A program made the position numbers and the translations under genes. Shown here one piece after another: positions 50,098-60,537 of a stretch of DNA of 64,000 nucleotides; within the stretch, counting starts at the first letter, position 1, and each line of letters begins with the position of its first letter. The stretch is from positions 1 to 64,000 of the forward strand of contig CANMWA010000005.1 in assembly GCA_947501475.1 (NCBI GenBank). Direction: 5' to 3'. The notes beneath the pieces are model-generated. The model was not told where the DNA came from and did no database searches. It saw only the letters and a list, made by a program, of their open reading frames with translations. This DNA is from an uncultured Aquimarina sp. (GTDB lineage: Bacteria; Bacteroidota; Bacteroidia; Flavobacteriales; Flavobacteriaceae).

Positions 50098-50553
50098 TTA
50101 TTTAGTAATCACAGTATCGGGAACTAAACCTGATACGTCACCGCCATTACGGATTACATCGCGTACAATTGATGAAGAAATATAGCTTTTGCCTGATGAG
50201 GTCAATAGAAAAACCGTTTCAATCTCAGACATTTTTCGATTGGTATGCGCAATTGCCTTTTCAAACTCGAAGTCTGCAGGATTTCTAAGGCCTCTAAGAA
50301 TAAAGTTTGCATTTTGCTGTTTGCAAAAATCAACAGTCAGACCTTTGTAAGTCATTACTTTTATTTTGGATTCGCCTTTAAAAGAATCTGCGATAAACTT
50401 TTTTCTTTCTTCAAGAGAAAACATGTACTTTTTATCAGCATTGATACCAATGGCAATGATAATTTCATCAAAGAGGGTTAATCCTCTCTCTATGATGTCA
50501 TAATGTCCTAAAGTAATGGGGTCAAATGATCCTGGAAAAACAGCTCTTCTCAT
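50098..50553 (-). CDS. coaD: Phosphopantetheine adenylyltransferase
   Basis: MRRAVFPGSFDPITLGHYDIIERGLTLFDEIIIAIG; SYISSSIVRDVIRNGGDVSGLVP. Confidence 0.97.
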   Translation of the reverse strand: MRRAVFPGSFDPITLGHYDIIERGLTLFDEIIIAIGINADKKYMFSLEERKKFIADSFKGESKIKVMTYKGLTVDFCKQQNANFILRGLRNPADFEFEKAIAHTNRKMSEIETVFLLTSSGKSYISSSIVRDVIRNGGDVSGLVPDTVITK

Positions 50554-50688
50554 GAGTAATTATTGATTGGTGTGATTACAAAGATATGAATGAATTTAAG
50601 ATTTAAGAATTACGATTTTAGATTTTAAAGGAAGATTACTTATTTATGATTTATAAACATGAATATAGTTGCTCAAAAAAGAATCTTT

Positions 50689-51675
50689 TTACGACTTATG
50701 ACTCACAATGGCTTCTTCAATAGTATTTGTGAGTAAATCTTTAATACTTATACCAGCAGCTTGTGCTTGCTGAGGTAAGATACTTGCTTCACTAAATCCG
50801 GGATTGGTATTCATCTCAACAAAATGAGGCTCTCCATTATGAAAAATATATTCGCTTCTTGAAAAACCTTTCATCTTTAATATTTGATAGATTCTTAATG
50901 CCAGATTTTGTACTTTTTTGGTATCTTTTTCGGATAACCTAGCAGGAGTGATTTCTTGTGATTTGCCCATATATTTAGCTTCATAATCAAAGAATTCATT
51001 TTCAGATACGATTTCTGTTATGGGTAATACAGTGTCTTTTCCTTTGTAAGTAATCACACCAACAGATACTTCGGTACCGCTTAAAAATGATTCAATAATG
51101 ATTTCATCATCTTCTTTATAGGCGACTTCAATAGCAGGTAAAAGTTCGTCTTTAGTTTTTACTTTAGAGACTCCGTAACTACTTCCAGCTTTATTTGCTT
51201 TTACAAAACAAGGTAACCCAACAGTATCCAGAATTGCTGTAGTATCAATAGTATCTCCTTTATTTAAGAAATAATTAGTAGCTGTTAGTATTCCGTACGG
51301 TTTTAAAGTGCTTATACAATCACGTTTATTAAATGTTAGAGCAGCTGGATAAAAATCACAGGCTGTTTGAGGGATGCCAATCAGCTTAAAATAAGCTTGT
51401 AATAAACCATCTTCACCAGGGGTACCGTGCACAATATTAAAAGCTGCATCAAAAGTTATTTTGTTGTTACCCAAAGTAAGTGAGAAGTCATTTTTGTCAA
51501 TAGGGTGTTTTTGATCATCATCATCTACATAAAACCAGCCCTCTGTGTTGATATACACTCTAAAAGGAACATATAAATCTTTATTTATGTGCTTATACAC
51601 TACATTTCCGCTTTGGATGGATATCTCAAATTCACTCGAATACCCTCCCATTAAAATGGCAATGTTTTTTTTCAT
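50689..51675 (-). CDS. ddl: D-alanine--D-alanine ligase
   Basis: IAILMGGYSSEFEIS; VHGTPGEDGLLQAYFKLIGIPQT; EMNTNPGFSEASILPQQAQAAGIS; start 51675 preferred. Confidence 0.96.
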   Translation of the reverse strand: MKKNIAILMGGYSSEFEISIQSGNVVYKHINKDLYVPFRVYINTEGWFYVDDDDQKHPIDKNDFSLTLGNNKITFDAAFNIVHGTPGEDGLLQAYFKLIGIPQTACDFYPAALTFNKRDCISTLKPYGILTATNYFLNKGDTIDTTAILDTVGLPCFVKANKAGSSYGVSKVKTKDELLPAIEVAYKEDDEIIIESFLSGTEVSVGVITYKGKDTVLPITEIVSENEFFDYEAKYMGKSQEITPARLSEKDTKKVQNLALRIYQILKMKGFSRSEYIFHNGEPHFVEMNTNPGFSEASILPQQAQAAGISIKDLLTNTIEEAIVSHKS

Positions 51676-51758
51676 TGAAATAACTTTTACAAACAAAAAT
51701 ATCATTTCTCTAATAAGAAAAGGGTAAAACTTTCCGTTTTTATATATTTGTCCAAATT

Positions 51759-52364
51759 ATGTACGTATTTATGAATGTAGTTATCGATTTCTTCAAGGGT
51801 CTTTTTAAATTTGTGTATAGTAAAATATTCTTGATACAGCTGGTTATAGCAATTGCAATGCTAGTGATACTTTCTTATGTTGCTTTAGAGTGGTTAGAGA
51901 GTACTACAAATCACCATCAACGGATAGTAGTGCCTAGTTTAAGTAAAAAAACCTTGGATGAGGTACAAAAAACTCTGGAAGAAAATGATTTACGATTTGA
52001 AGTTCAGGATTCGGCTACTTTTAATCCAGAGTACCCTAGATACTCTGTTATAGAACAAAATCCATTGGCGGGTAGTGAAGTCAAAGAAAATCGAAAAATA
52101 TATATAACACTAAACCCTTCTGGATATCGAAAAATAGAAGTTCCAGATGTTGTTCTTAAAACTCGTAGGCAAGTAGAACCAAAATTAATTGCTTTAGGAT
52201 TTAAGATAGGTACAGTTACCTATAAACCTAATATGTCTGATCAGGTTCTAGAAATTAGACATAAAGGAAAAAAACTTACTCCTGGAGCTATGCTTATGAA
52301 GACTTCTACAATAGATTTGGTAGTAGGAGATGGTAAAGGGCAAAAATTAAACCTGTCTAATTAA
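51759..52364 (+). CDS. PASTA domain-containing membrane protein
   Basis: TM helix then VPSLSKKTLDEVQKTLEENDLRFEVQD...YSVIEQNPLAGSEVKENRKIYITLNP. Confidence 0.92.
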   Translation: MYVFMNVVIDFFKGLFKFVYSKIFLIQLVIAIAMLVILSYVALEWLESTTNHHQRIVVPSLSKKTLDEVQKTLEENDLRFEVQDSATFNPEYPRYSVIEQNPLAGSEVKENRKIYITLNPSGYRKIEVPDVVLKTRRQVEPKLIALGFKIGTVTYKPNMSDQVLEIRHKGKKLTPGAMLMKTSTIDLVVGDGKGQKLNLSN

Positions 52365-52376
52365 TTATAACCTATT

Positions 52377-53423
52377 TTGGAAGAAAATATAGATACAGGG
52401 AATTTTGACACTAATGAAGATGATCTCTATGAGCATTATCGTTTTGTAGCCAGTGCCGGTCAAGTACCGCTACGGGTGGATAAATTTTTAATGAATTTTG
52501 TTGAAAACGCTACTCGTAATAAAATACAACAGGCGGCTAAAGATGGTAGTGTATTTGTAAATGATGTAGCTGTAAAATCAAATCATAAAGTAAAACCTAA
52601 TGATGTAGTTAGAGTATTGTTTTCTCATCCGCCATACGAGAACCTTTTAACTCCCGAAAACATTCCTTTAGATATTGTGTATGAGGATGATGTATTACTT
52701 GTAGTGAATAAACCTGCAGGAATGGTAGTACATCCTGGGCACGGTAACTACTCAGGTACTTTAATCAATGCTTTGATCTATCATTTTGATAATTTGCCCA
52801 ATAATAGTAGTGATCGTCCTGGATTAGTACATCGAATAGATAAAGATACCAGTGGGCTTTTGGTAATTGCCAAGACAGAAAATGCTATGACACATCTGGC
52901 ACAGCAATTTTTTGATAAAACCAGTGAACGAGAATATGTAGCAATTGTTTGGGGTAATGTTAATGAAGATGAAGGAACCGTAGAAGGAAACATAGGACGT
53001 CACCCCAAAAACAGATTGCAAAATACTGTTTTTTTTGGAGATGAATCCGAAAAAGGAAAACCAGCCATTACCCACTATAAAGTTATTGAACGATTAGGTT
53101 ATGTAACCTTGGTTTCTTGTAGATTAGAGACGGGAAGAACACATCAGATACGCGTGCATATGAAACATATAGGTCATACACTTTTTAATGATGAACGTTA
53201 TGGTGGAGAAAAAATATTAAAAGGCACAACCTTTACCAAATACAAACAATTTGTAGATAATTGTTTTAAAATATTACCAAGACAGGCATTACATGCAAGA
53301 ACTCTTGGTTTTGTACACCCCATGACTGGCAAAAAAATGCATTTCGAGACTCCTATTCCTGATGATATTCAACAATGTATTGAGCGTTGGAGGAATTATG
53401 CAAAAAGTCAATTGCTTGAATAG
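52377..53423 (+). CDS. RluA family pseudouridine synthase (TTG start)
   Basis: S4 domain; GLVHRIDKDTSGLLVIAKTENAMTHLAQQF; LETGRTHQIRVHMKHIGHTLFNDERYG. Confidence 0.95.
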   Translation: MEENIDTGNFDTNEDDLYEHYRFVASAGQVPLRVDKFLMNFVENATRNKIQQAAKDGSVFVNDVAVKSNHKVKPNDVVRVLFSHPPYENLLTPENIPLDIVYEDDVLLVVNKPAGMVVHPGHGNYSGTLINALIYHFDNLPNNSSDRPGLVHRIDKDTSGLLVIAKTENAMTHLAQQFFDKTSEREYVAIVWGNVNEDEGTVEGNIGRHPKNRLQNTVFFGDESEKGKPAITHYKVIERLGYVTLVSCRLETGRTHQIRVHMKHIGHTLFNDERYGGEKILKGTTFTKYKQFVDNCFKILPRQALHARTLGFVHPMTGKKMHFETPIPDDIQQCIERWRNYAKSQLLE

Positions 53424-53563
53424 TAAATTGCTAACTATGAGTGTGCTACGTGAATAGCCAATATGTTTTTGCAGTATTAAATTAAGGTTATTAAAAACTT
53501 TATTTTGAAATAAATATGGATTAATAATGAAATAATATTACCTTCGTATTTTAATATTTTATA

Positions 53564-53755
53564 ATGAATAAAGGAACAGTAAAATTTTTCAATGATTCCA
53601 AAGGATTTGGATTCATTACAGAAGAAGGATCAAACAAAGATCACTTTGTACACATCTCTGGATTAATCGACGAAGTTCGTGAAGGAGATGAAGTTGAGTT
53701 TGACCTTAAAGAAGGTAAAAAAGGATTAAACGCAGTAAATGTTAAAGTGATTTAA
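53564..53755 (+). CDS. Cold shock domain protein
   Basis: MNKGTVKFFNDSKGFGFITEEGSNKDHFVHISGL. Confidence 0.97.
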   Translation: MNKGTVKFFNDSKGFGFITEEGSNKDHFVHISGLIDEVREGDEVEFDLKEGKKGLNAVNVKVI

Positions 53756-53783
53756 TATATACGAATTAATTTTTTTAAAGTAC

Positions 53784-53807
53784 AAGCCTATCAGTTTTGA
53801 TAGGCTT
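53784..53807 (+). terminator. Intrinsic terminator after the cold shock gene
   Basis: AAGCCTATCA-GTTT-TGATAGGCTT followed by a T run. Confidence 0.88.
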
Positions 53808-53938
53808 TTTTTATGATGTAATCCAATATATTATAAAATCAAAATAACTTTTATAGATGGTATAATAGATAAGAAATACTGTATATATTATGATGTTTTT
53901 GTGTGCTGTTGTAATTTAAATTTATAAAACCCTTAATT

Positions 53939-54340
53939 ATGAAAGTGAATAGAATAGGAGTTATTCTTTATGTTCAAAAATATAAAGAATGTGTCTCGTT
54001 TTATAAGACAATTCTGGAGTTGCCCATTTTATTTAAAAATAAAGAACTTACTTGTTTTGATCTTTATGGAACCTATTTAATGGTTGAAAAAAATGATAGA
54101 GTTGCATATCAAATGATTAACGATGATCACAAAAAAGTCTTTAGTTGTATTCGACTTAATGTTGCTAATGTAAAAGAAATAGCAGATGAGCTAAAATCCA
54201 AAAACATTGACATTGATTACCAAGAACACAGCTGGGGTATTGTTACCAAATTTTTTGATCCAGATGGAAATCTTTTAGCATTTAAAGATGAAGAAAGCTT
54301 TGTCAAACAAATAGATGAATATAATTTGAATTCAAAATAA
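53939..54340 (+). CDS. VOC family (glyoxalase-like) protein
   Basis: IGVILYVQKYKECVSFYKTILELPILFKNKELTCFDLYGTYLMVE...VTKFFDPDGNLLAFKDE. Confidence 0.9.
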   Translation: MKVNRIGVILYVQKYKECVSFYKTILELPILFKNKELTCFDLYGTYLMVEKNDRVAYQMINDDHKKVFSCIRLNVANVKEIADELKSKNIDIDYQEHSWGIVTKFFDPDGNLLAFKDEESFVKQIDEYNLNSK

Positions 54341-54434
54341 CTTTTATTAATACCTAAATAGAGAAGAAATACAGGTGTATATTTTTATTATCAATCCACT
54401 ATTGTATTTTTGAAAGAAGAAAAATATCACACGA

Positions 54435-55196
54435 ATGAAAATTGTAGTATCTCCTGCCAAATCTTTAGATTTTGAAACTGTATTGCCAACGAAACAATAT
54501 ACAGAACCTACTTTTCTTGCAGAAGCAGAAAAACTAAATACGGTACTTAAGAAAAAGTCACCCAAAAAACTGTCAGATCTAATGAGTATTAGTGATAAGC
54601 TAGCACAACTTAATTGGCAACGTAATCAGGATTGGAGCCTACCATTTACTATTGATAATGCAAGACCAGCAGTATATGCTTTTAATGGAGATGTCTATAC
54701 GGGTTTGGATGCTTATACTATTCCTGAAAATAAATTACCTGTATTACAAGAAAAACTAAGAATACTATCAGGACAGTACGGAATTTTAAAACCGTTAGAT
54801 TTAATACAACCATATCGATTAGAAATGGGATCAAAGCTTAAAATTGGACGAAAAAATAACCTATATGAGTTTTGGAAAAAACAACTGACTACTGCACTTA
54901 ATGAAGAGTTGGAAGATGATGAGTTGTTTGTAAATCTTGCCAGTAATGAATATTTCAGTGTGATAGATACTAAGACCTTAAAGGTGCCAGTTATCACTCC
55001 GCAATTTAAAGATTGGAAGGGAGATAAACTTAAAATGATAAGTTTCTTTGCTAAAAAAGCTAGAGGTATGATGGTGCGTTATATTATCGATACAGGAGCC
55101 GAAACTATAGAGGATCTTAAAGGATTTAATTATGAAGGCTATGGATATAGTGAAGAACATACTACCAAACCAAATGAATTAGTTTTTGTGAGGTAA
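54435..55196 (+). CDS. yaaA: YaaA family peroxide stress protein
   Basis: [59 protein letters not shown]. Confidence 0.95.
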   Translation: MKIVVSPAKSLDFETVLPTKQYTEPTFLAEAEKLNTVLKKKSPKKLSDLMSISDKLAQLNWQRNQDWSLPFTIDNARPAVYAFNGDVYTGLDAYTIPENKLPVLQEKLRILSGQYGILKPLDLIQPYRLEMGSKLKIGRKNNLYEFWKKQLTTALNEELEDDELFVNLASNEYFSVIDTKTLKVPVITPQFKDWKGDKLKMISFFAKKARGMMVRYIIDTGAETIEDLKGFNYEGYGYSEEHTTKPNELVFVR

Positions 55197-55219
55197 CGCT
55201 TAAAAATACGCGAATACAC

Positions 55220-55597
55220 TTATTGATTTAATAAGAAAGTTACTTTGGAGACTACTTTTTCTGTAGAAAATGGTTTAACGATATAATCATCACAACCTTT
55301 TGAATACCCATATTTCTTATCAGTAAGTTCGCCTTTGGCGCTAATAAATATAATTTTTGTGTTTTCTAAGTTTTTATCTTTACGAATTAAACTTGAAAAT
55401 TCAAATCCATCGATAAATGGCATCATAATATCCAGAAGAATCAAATCTGGGCAAAATAATTGAGCCGTTTCTATACCTTCTTTTCCATTATATGCTTTTT
55501 GAACTTCATAACCCTTAGCTAAAAGAATATTCTCCAATGCAAGTACTATAGATGGTTCATCGTCAACAATCAATATCTTCTTAGGTGATTTCATCAT
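55220..55597 (-). CDS. Response regulator (receiver domain only)
   Basis: KKILIVDDEPSIVLALENILL...DLILLDIMMPFIDGFE...CDDYIVKPFSTEKVV. Confidence 0.94.
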   Translation of the reverse strand: MMKSPKKILIVDDEPSIVLALENILLAKGYEVQKAYNGKEGIETAQLFCPDLILLDIMMPFIDGFEFSSLIRKDKNLENTKIIFISAKGELTDKKYGYSKGCDDYIVKPFSTEKVVSKVTFLLNQ

Positions 55598-58307
55598 CTG
55601 CGTTTAATGGTAAAGTTATAAAAAATCTGGAGTATTGGTCAACCTCGCTCTCAACTTTGATAATTCCTTTATGTCTTTGAATTATTTTTTTGGCTATAGA
55701 TAACCCTAGGCCACTTCCTTTAGGTTTGATTTTTTGCTTTTCGTTTTGAATCTGGACAAAAATATTAAAGATTTTTTTTTGATTTTCTTTAGCGATTCCT
55801 ACACCATTATCTTCTATACATATAGTAATGGTATCTTGTTCTGCTTTTGATGATATATGTATGTAGTTTTCGTCTTTTTCTGGGTCATGAAATTTAATAG
55901 CATTCATTAAAAGATTAATCAAAACACGTTCTAAATGGACTTTATCAGCATAAACAACTAAATTAGTATCTAGAACAGTAGTGTTAATTTTGATATTAGC
56001 CTCTTTGGCTATTGGGGCCACTGTTTCTATAGTATTAGATATAAGTTCTACTATTGAAACGTGATCAAATTCCCAAGTAAGTTTACCAAGTTCTAGCTTT
56101 TCTTGTAATAAGGTGTCATCAATCAAATTACTAAGCCGTTCGCTTTCTTGAATGATAGTTTTTAGGAATACTTCTTTTTTATCGTCGTACAATTTGGGTT
56201 CAGAATATAACATCTCTGATAATAATCGGATAGAAGTTATAGGCGTTCGTAATTCATGAGATATGGTTAGGATAAATTCATCTTTAAGATGATCTATTTC
56301 TTTTAGTTTTTCGTTTGCTTTCAATAACGTTTTCTGTGCACGTTCTAATTCATCAGATTTTATTGTCAGTTTTTTGCTGTGTGTAATAGCTTCTTTGGTT
56401 TCTTCTAGTATTTCTAATAATTCTTTTCGATCTAGAGGTTCTTCATTAAGTAGTTTTGAAATGGCAATCCTAGCTGAAATATTCCCAATATAATCAGATA
56501 ATACGTTTTCCATGTAGTCTACAAAATGGATATCTACAATATCATTATTTAAGTATTTTTTTTGATATTTATTGTGATAATGATCAATGGCCGAATTAGC
56601 TGTTTCTGAACCTAAAAAGGTAATTACAAGTTCATATAGTTGATAAAAAAACACTTCTTTATATCTATTTCTAAAGCGATTGTCATTAATATCGATTTTT
56701 GCATCTATAAATTTGTTGGCTTGTTGTATTTCGATCCCTTTAGGGATGGTAAATAATGAGCCTATGATATACATAAAAACATTGGCTGTGATACTCCAGA
56801 AAAAACCATGAGTTATTTTATTAAGATTTTCTAAACCTAGTAATGCATATGGTTTTAATATATTTAAACCAAAGGGACCTTCAGATAATATAGAAATTTC
56901 ACCCATAATTCCACTTCGTATTAAGGTGGGAAACAATAAGGTGTAAAACCATACCACAAAACCAATACTAAGACCTGCAATTGTTCCTGTTCTATTAGCT
57001 CTTTTCCAAAATATACCACCAAAAAATGAAGGAGCTAGCTGTACAATGCCAACAAATGAAATTAGCCCAACTTCTACCATAGGATAATTTTCTCCTATAA
57101 CAATCATATAAATATATGCAGAAAGCAATACAATAGGAATACTGATACGTTTACAAAATAAAATAGCTTTTTGAACTTTGGATGTCGGAAAAACTTTTAG
57201 ATAATTAACAAGTAAAGGAATCAGAATGTTATTGGATAGCATTGTTGAAATGGCAAAAGTCTCTACTATAATCATTCCGGTTGCTGCTGCAAACCCGCCA
57301 AGAAAAACCAAGGTTGCTAGGAGGTTGTTTCCTTTCTCCAACGGAAAATGAAGGATAAAACTATCTGCATTAAATGTAGTATCTCCAAAATATAATTTCC
57401 CGCCAATGGCAATCGGAATTACAAACAATGTAATAGCAAACAAATAGAGTGGAAATATCCATGAAGCTTTTTCTACATGTTTTTCATTTTTATTTTCTAG
57501 TGCTATAAGATGAAACTGTCTGGGTAATAGCATAAAAACCAAAAAAGAGAGTATGATAAGCATAAACCAATCCCAATAACCGCCCTCGAGACTTCTCTGA
57601 ATATTATTTATAGAAGCCAACATGTTTTTTTCTGCTGCTTGAGAGAAAATATCACCAAATCCATCAAAAATGAAATAGGTAACATAAATACCTATCACTA
57701 AAAATGCGATGAGTTTAAAAATAGCTTCAAAAGTAATAACAGAAACCATTCCTTCATTTCTTTCTTGAGATCTAGGGTTTCTGGTTCCAAATAGAATTAT
57801 AAAAACGGACATAATAACCGCCACAATAAAAGCAGTTTCATTATAAATAGAGGCTTGTGCGGGATAATCAATTAGAATATTAAAACTCCCAGATATTGCT
57901 CTTAGTTGGATCGAAATATAAGGGATGATAAATAGCAGAATCATTATGGTGACTAGATTGCCAAGAAACTTATCTTTACCATAACGGGTAGCAATAAAAT
58001 CTGAGATGCTACTTATTTTTTCTCGTCTACAAATGCGAATTATCTTTTTGAATAAAATAATCCAAAGAGGGCAAAGTAATAGAGGTCCAAGATACGTTGC
58101 CAAGAAACTAATACCTTCTGTAGCAGCTTTACCAACGCTTCCATAAAATGTCCAGGCTGTACAATATGTGGTTAAAGAAAGCGCATATACTAAAGGAGAG
58201 TTTATAATACTTTTTGTAATAGATTTTTTATCACCATAGTAAGCAACCCCAAAAAGAACACCAAGGTATGCAACACATATCGCGATAATTGCCCAAAGTG
58301 GTATCAT
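55581..58307 (-). CDS. Sodium:solute symporter-fused sensor histidine kinase (CbrA-like architecture)
   Basis: N-terminal multi-TM SSS-like region (VYALSLTTYCTAWTFYGSVGKAATEG); C-terminal FILTISHELRTPITSIRLLSEML and GSGLGLSIAKKII. Confidence 0.93.
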   Translation of the reverse strand: MIPLWAIIAICVAYLGVLFGVAYYGDKKSITKSIINSPLVYALSLTTYCTAWTFYGSVGKAATEGISFLATYLGPLLLCPLWIILFKKIIRICRREKISSISDFIATRYGKDKFLGNLVTIMILLFIIPYISIQLRAISGSFNILIDYPAQASIYNETAFIVAVIMSVFIILFGTRNPRSQERNEGMVSVITFEAIFKLIAFLVIGIYVTYFIFDGFGDIFSQAAEKNMLASINNIQRSLEGGYWDWFMLIILSFLVFMLLPRQFHLIALENKNEKHVEKASWIFPLYLFAITLFVIPIAIGGKLYFGDTTFNADSFILHFPLEKGNNLLATLVFLGGFAAATGMIIVETFAISTMLSNNILIPLLVNYLKVFPTSKVQKAILFCKRISIPIVLLSAYIYMIVIGENYPMVEVGLISFVGIVQLAPSFFGGIFWKRANRTGTIAGLSIGFVVWFYTLLFPTLIRSGIMGEISILSEGPFGLNILKPYALLGLENLNKITHGFFWSITANVFMYIIGSLFTIPKGIEIQQANKFIDAKIDINDNRFRNRYKEVFFYQLYELVITFLGSETANSAIDHYHNKYQKKYLNNDIVDIHFVDYMENVLSDYIGNISARIAISKLLNEEPLDRKELLEILEETKEAITHSKKLTIKSDELERAQKTLLKANEKLKEIDHLKDEFILTISHELRTPITSIRLLSEMLYSEPKLYDDKKEVFLKTIIQESERLSNLIDDTLLQEKLELGKLTWEFDHVSIVELISNTIETVAPIAKEANIKINTTVLDTNLVVYADKVHLERVLINLLMNAIKFHDPEKDENYIHISSKAEQDTITICIEDNGVGIAKENQKKIFNIFVQIQNEKQKIKPKGSGLGLSIAKKIIQRHKGIIKVESEVDQYSRFFITLPLNADDEIT

Positions 58308-58495
58308 TTATTACTATTAATAATATAAAGCATTACAAAAACTAATAAGAACCAGAGTATATAAAAATATAGGTAGGTAACAGGGATCATGTCAAAAAGT
58401 AACACATTGTCAATAATCCCAATAAAAGGAAAATTAAACAAGAAAAAGAAAAATAGAGTTATGACAATAAGTCTGGTTTTTCTAAGTGTTTTCAT
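58304..58495 (-). CDS. Small membrane protein (DUF3311-like companion of an SSS protein)
   Basis: 63 aa, two hydrophobic segments, ATGA overlap with the SSS-kinase start codon. Confidence 0.72.
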   Translation of the reverse strand: MKTLRKTRLIVITLFFFFLFNFPFIGIIDNVLLFDMIPVTYLYFYILWFLLVFVMLYIINSNK

Positions 58496-58584
58496 TTTAG
58501 CTAGCTATCAAATTATCCAAATATAGACTTTATCAATCAAATATGATGGATTCTAATATGTAACTACCATCATTTATGTATATT

Positions 58585-58602
58585 TGAATATATAAATATT
58601 CA
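58585..58602. promoter_or_regulatory. Perfect inverted repeat upstream of the ArsR-like gene, candidate operator
   Basis: TGAATAT-ATAA-ATATTCA. Confidence 0.45.
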
Positions 58603-58644
58603 TAATTTATAACCATAATCATTAATTTGATTCATGAAATTTAC

Positions 58645-58953
58645 ATGAATTTTATGAAAGAAAACTTTACCAATTTTCAGATTTTAGATAAAAGCGCAGA
58701 AATACTTAAAGTGATTGCACATCCGGTAAGGTTGGCTATTATAGAAGTTTTACATAAAAAAGGTAAATTATCTGTTACAGATATTTATGAATTATTAGAT
58801 ATTGAGCAATCTGTTGCTTCTTATCATCTCAAAAACCTTCGGATGGTACATGTGGTTATATCTCAAAGAAAAGGAACTAAAATCTACTACTCTATAGAAA
58901 GTAAAGAAGTGATCCAAATTTTTAAATATATTACTAAATTAGGTGATGTTTAA
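58645..58953 (+). CDS. ArsR/SmtB-like winged-helix transcriptional regulator
   Basis: ILKVIAHPVRLAIIEVLHKKGKLSVTDIYELLDIEQSVASYHLKNLRMVHVVISQRKGTKIYYSI; start uncertain (58627 TTG or 58645 ATG). Confidence 0.9.
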   Translation: MNFMKENFTNFQILDKSAEILKVIAHPVRLAIIEVLHKKGKLSVTDIYELLDIEQSVASYHLKNLRMVHVVISQRKGTKIYYSIESKEVIQIFKYITKLGDV

Positions 58954-59122
58954 TCTTCTTTTTTGATTAAACTCCTAAGTTTTAATATAGTTCTACTGTT
59001 TTTTTTATTCTTTTTTTAACTTTTTTTAATTTGTTTTAAACAATTGATTTTAAGTTTATTACAATGATTTTATTGTCGACTAATTAATTATTTAACAATA
59101 TTTTTATAATTTATTTATTAAT

Positions 59123-59142
59123 ATATGTAAATAATTACATAT
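59123..59142. promoter_or_regulatory. Perfect inverted repeat upstream of the porin/TRAP operon, candidate operator
   Basis: ATATGTAA-ATAA-TTACATAT. Confidence 0.4.
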
Positions 59143-59193
59143 TTGTATATATATTTGAAGCACACAATCATATATTAATTTAAATAATCAATT

Positions 59194-60489
59194 ATGAAAA
59201 AAAAGGGATGTATCGTTCTTCTTTTGTTTTTTCTTTTGGTCTTTGTATCCAAAGTGCAATCACAAGAAGAAGAAGAAGAGAAAAAACCAATTACTTTTAA
59301 ACCATTAAAATTTAATATTTCTGAAGACGGTTCTCAATGGTTGCGTTTTATTCTTTGGAATCAAGTGCAGTTAAATTCGAATGATTTGGATAGTGATGAT
59401 GATTTTAATGTAAAACCTAATATAAGAAGATCTAGATTATTAATATTAGGACAGGTAACACCTAAAATTTTCACCTATATGCATATTGGTGTCAATAATA
59501 CAGACTCTGGGCGATTGGGGCGTATTGATGGGAGTGATGAAACGCAAATGTTTTTGCACGATGCAACGATAGAGTATAAGTTTTCTGATAAGTTAGCAAT
59601 CGGGGGAGGGCTTCATTATTGGAGAGGATTAGCAAGACTATCTAGTTGGGCAGGCCTTACGTCATTAACCTTTGATATTCCTAACCCCCTAGTTTTTGAT
59701 GGTACTATTGGAGCAACTGATCAATTTGCTCGCCATATGGGGGTGTATGCAAAAGGAAAGCTGGCAAAATTTGAGTATAGATTGGCGATCAATGACCCTA
59801 GTTTGACGGGTTTTAGAGAAGACCCGGTAAATACTACAGTTGATAACACAGTATATGGAGCATGGAATTACCATGAAGGGGGAAGAACAATTGTAGAAGG
59901 GAATCTTAAATACAATTTTATAGGTTCAGAAAGCAATTTATTGCCTTATACAGTAGGAAGTTACTTGGGAAAGAAAAAGATATTATCTGCTAGCGCAGGG
60001 TTTATTTACCACCCTGAAAGTTCTCTTGTTTTAAAAGATACTACGAATCCAATTTTAGAAGGAGATGATGAAGCTACCGTTGTTGCAAAAACTAATACCG
60101 AAGATGCTACCCATTTTTCTCTAGATGTTAATTATGATACTCCATTGGGAGGTAACGGGGGAGCATTAACAGCCTATGCAGCATATCTAAATTATAATTT
60201 TGGAGAGAATGGAGGTAGTTCTGCAGCAGCTACTGGATCTGCATTGTACACCCAAATAGGGTACTTAATTCCCAAAACGAAGTTACAGCCCTATGTTGTT
60301 TATCAAGATAGAGATTGGGAGGATGCTACAGTTTTGGGCTCACAAAGAGCTGGTAATACGTTTAATCTAGGGGCAAATTATTATGTTTCGGGTCATAATT
60401 TGAGGCTTACATTAGAATATTTAAAAAACAATTTTGATGTTGGAGAAGATACAAGTCAAATACGGTTTCAGGTTAACATATTTCTATAG
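59194..60489 (+). CDS. Outer membrane porin-like beta-barrel protein
   Basis: Signal peptide; FNISEDGSQWLRFILWNQVQLN...NIRRSRLLILGQVTPKIFTYMHIG; beta-barrel pattern to C-terminal QIRFQVNIFL. Confidence 0.8.
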   Translation: MKKKGCIVLLLFFLLVFVSKVQSQEEEEEKKPITFKPLKFNISEDGSQWLRFILWNQVQLNSNDLDSDDDFNVKPNIRRSRLLILGQVTPKIFTYMHIGVNNTDSGRLGRIDGSDETQMFLHDATIEYKFSDKLAIGGGLHYWRGLARLSSWAGLTSLTFDIPNPLVFDGTIGATDQFARHMGVYAKGKLAKFEYRLAINDPSLTGFREDPVNTTVDNTVYGAWNYHEGGRTIVEGNLKYNFIGSESNLLPYTVGSYLGKKKILSASAGFIYHPESSLVLKDTTNPILEGDDEATVVAKTNTEDATHFSLDVNYDTPLGGNGGALTAYAAYLNYNFGENGGSSAAATGSALYTQIGYLIPKTKLQPYVVYQDRDWEDATVLGSQRAGNTFNLGANYYVSGHNLRLTLEYLKNNFDVGEDTSQIRFQVNIFL

Positions 60490-60537
60490 AAATAACTACT
60501 TTTATCTGGTACAATTAAATTATAAAATTTAAGACTC

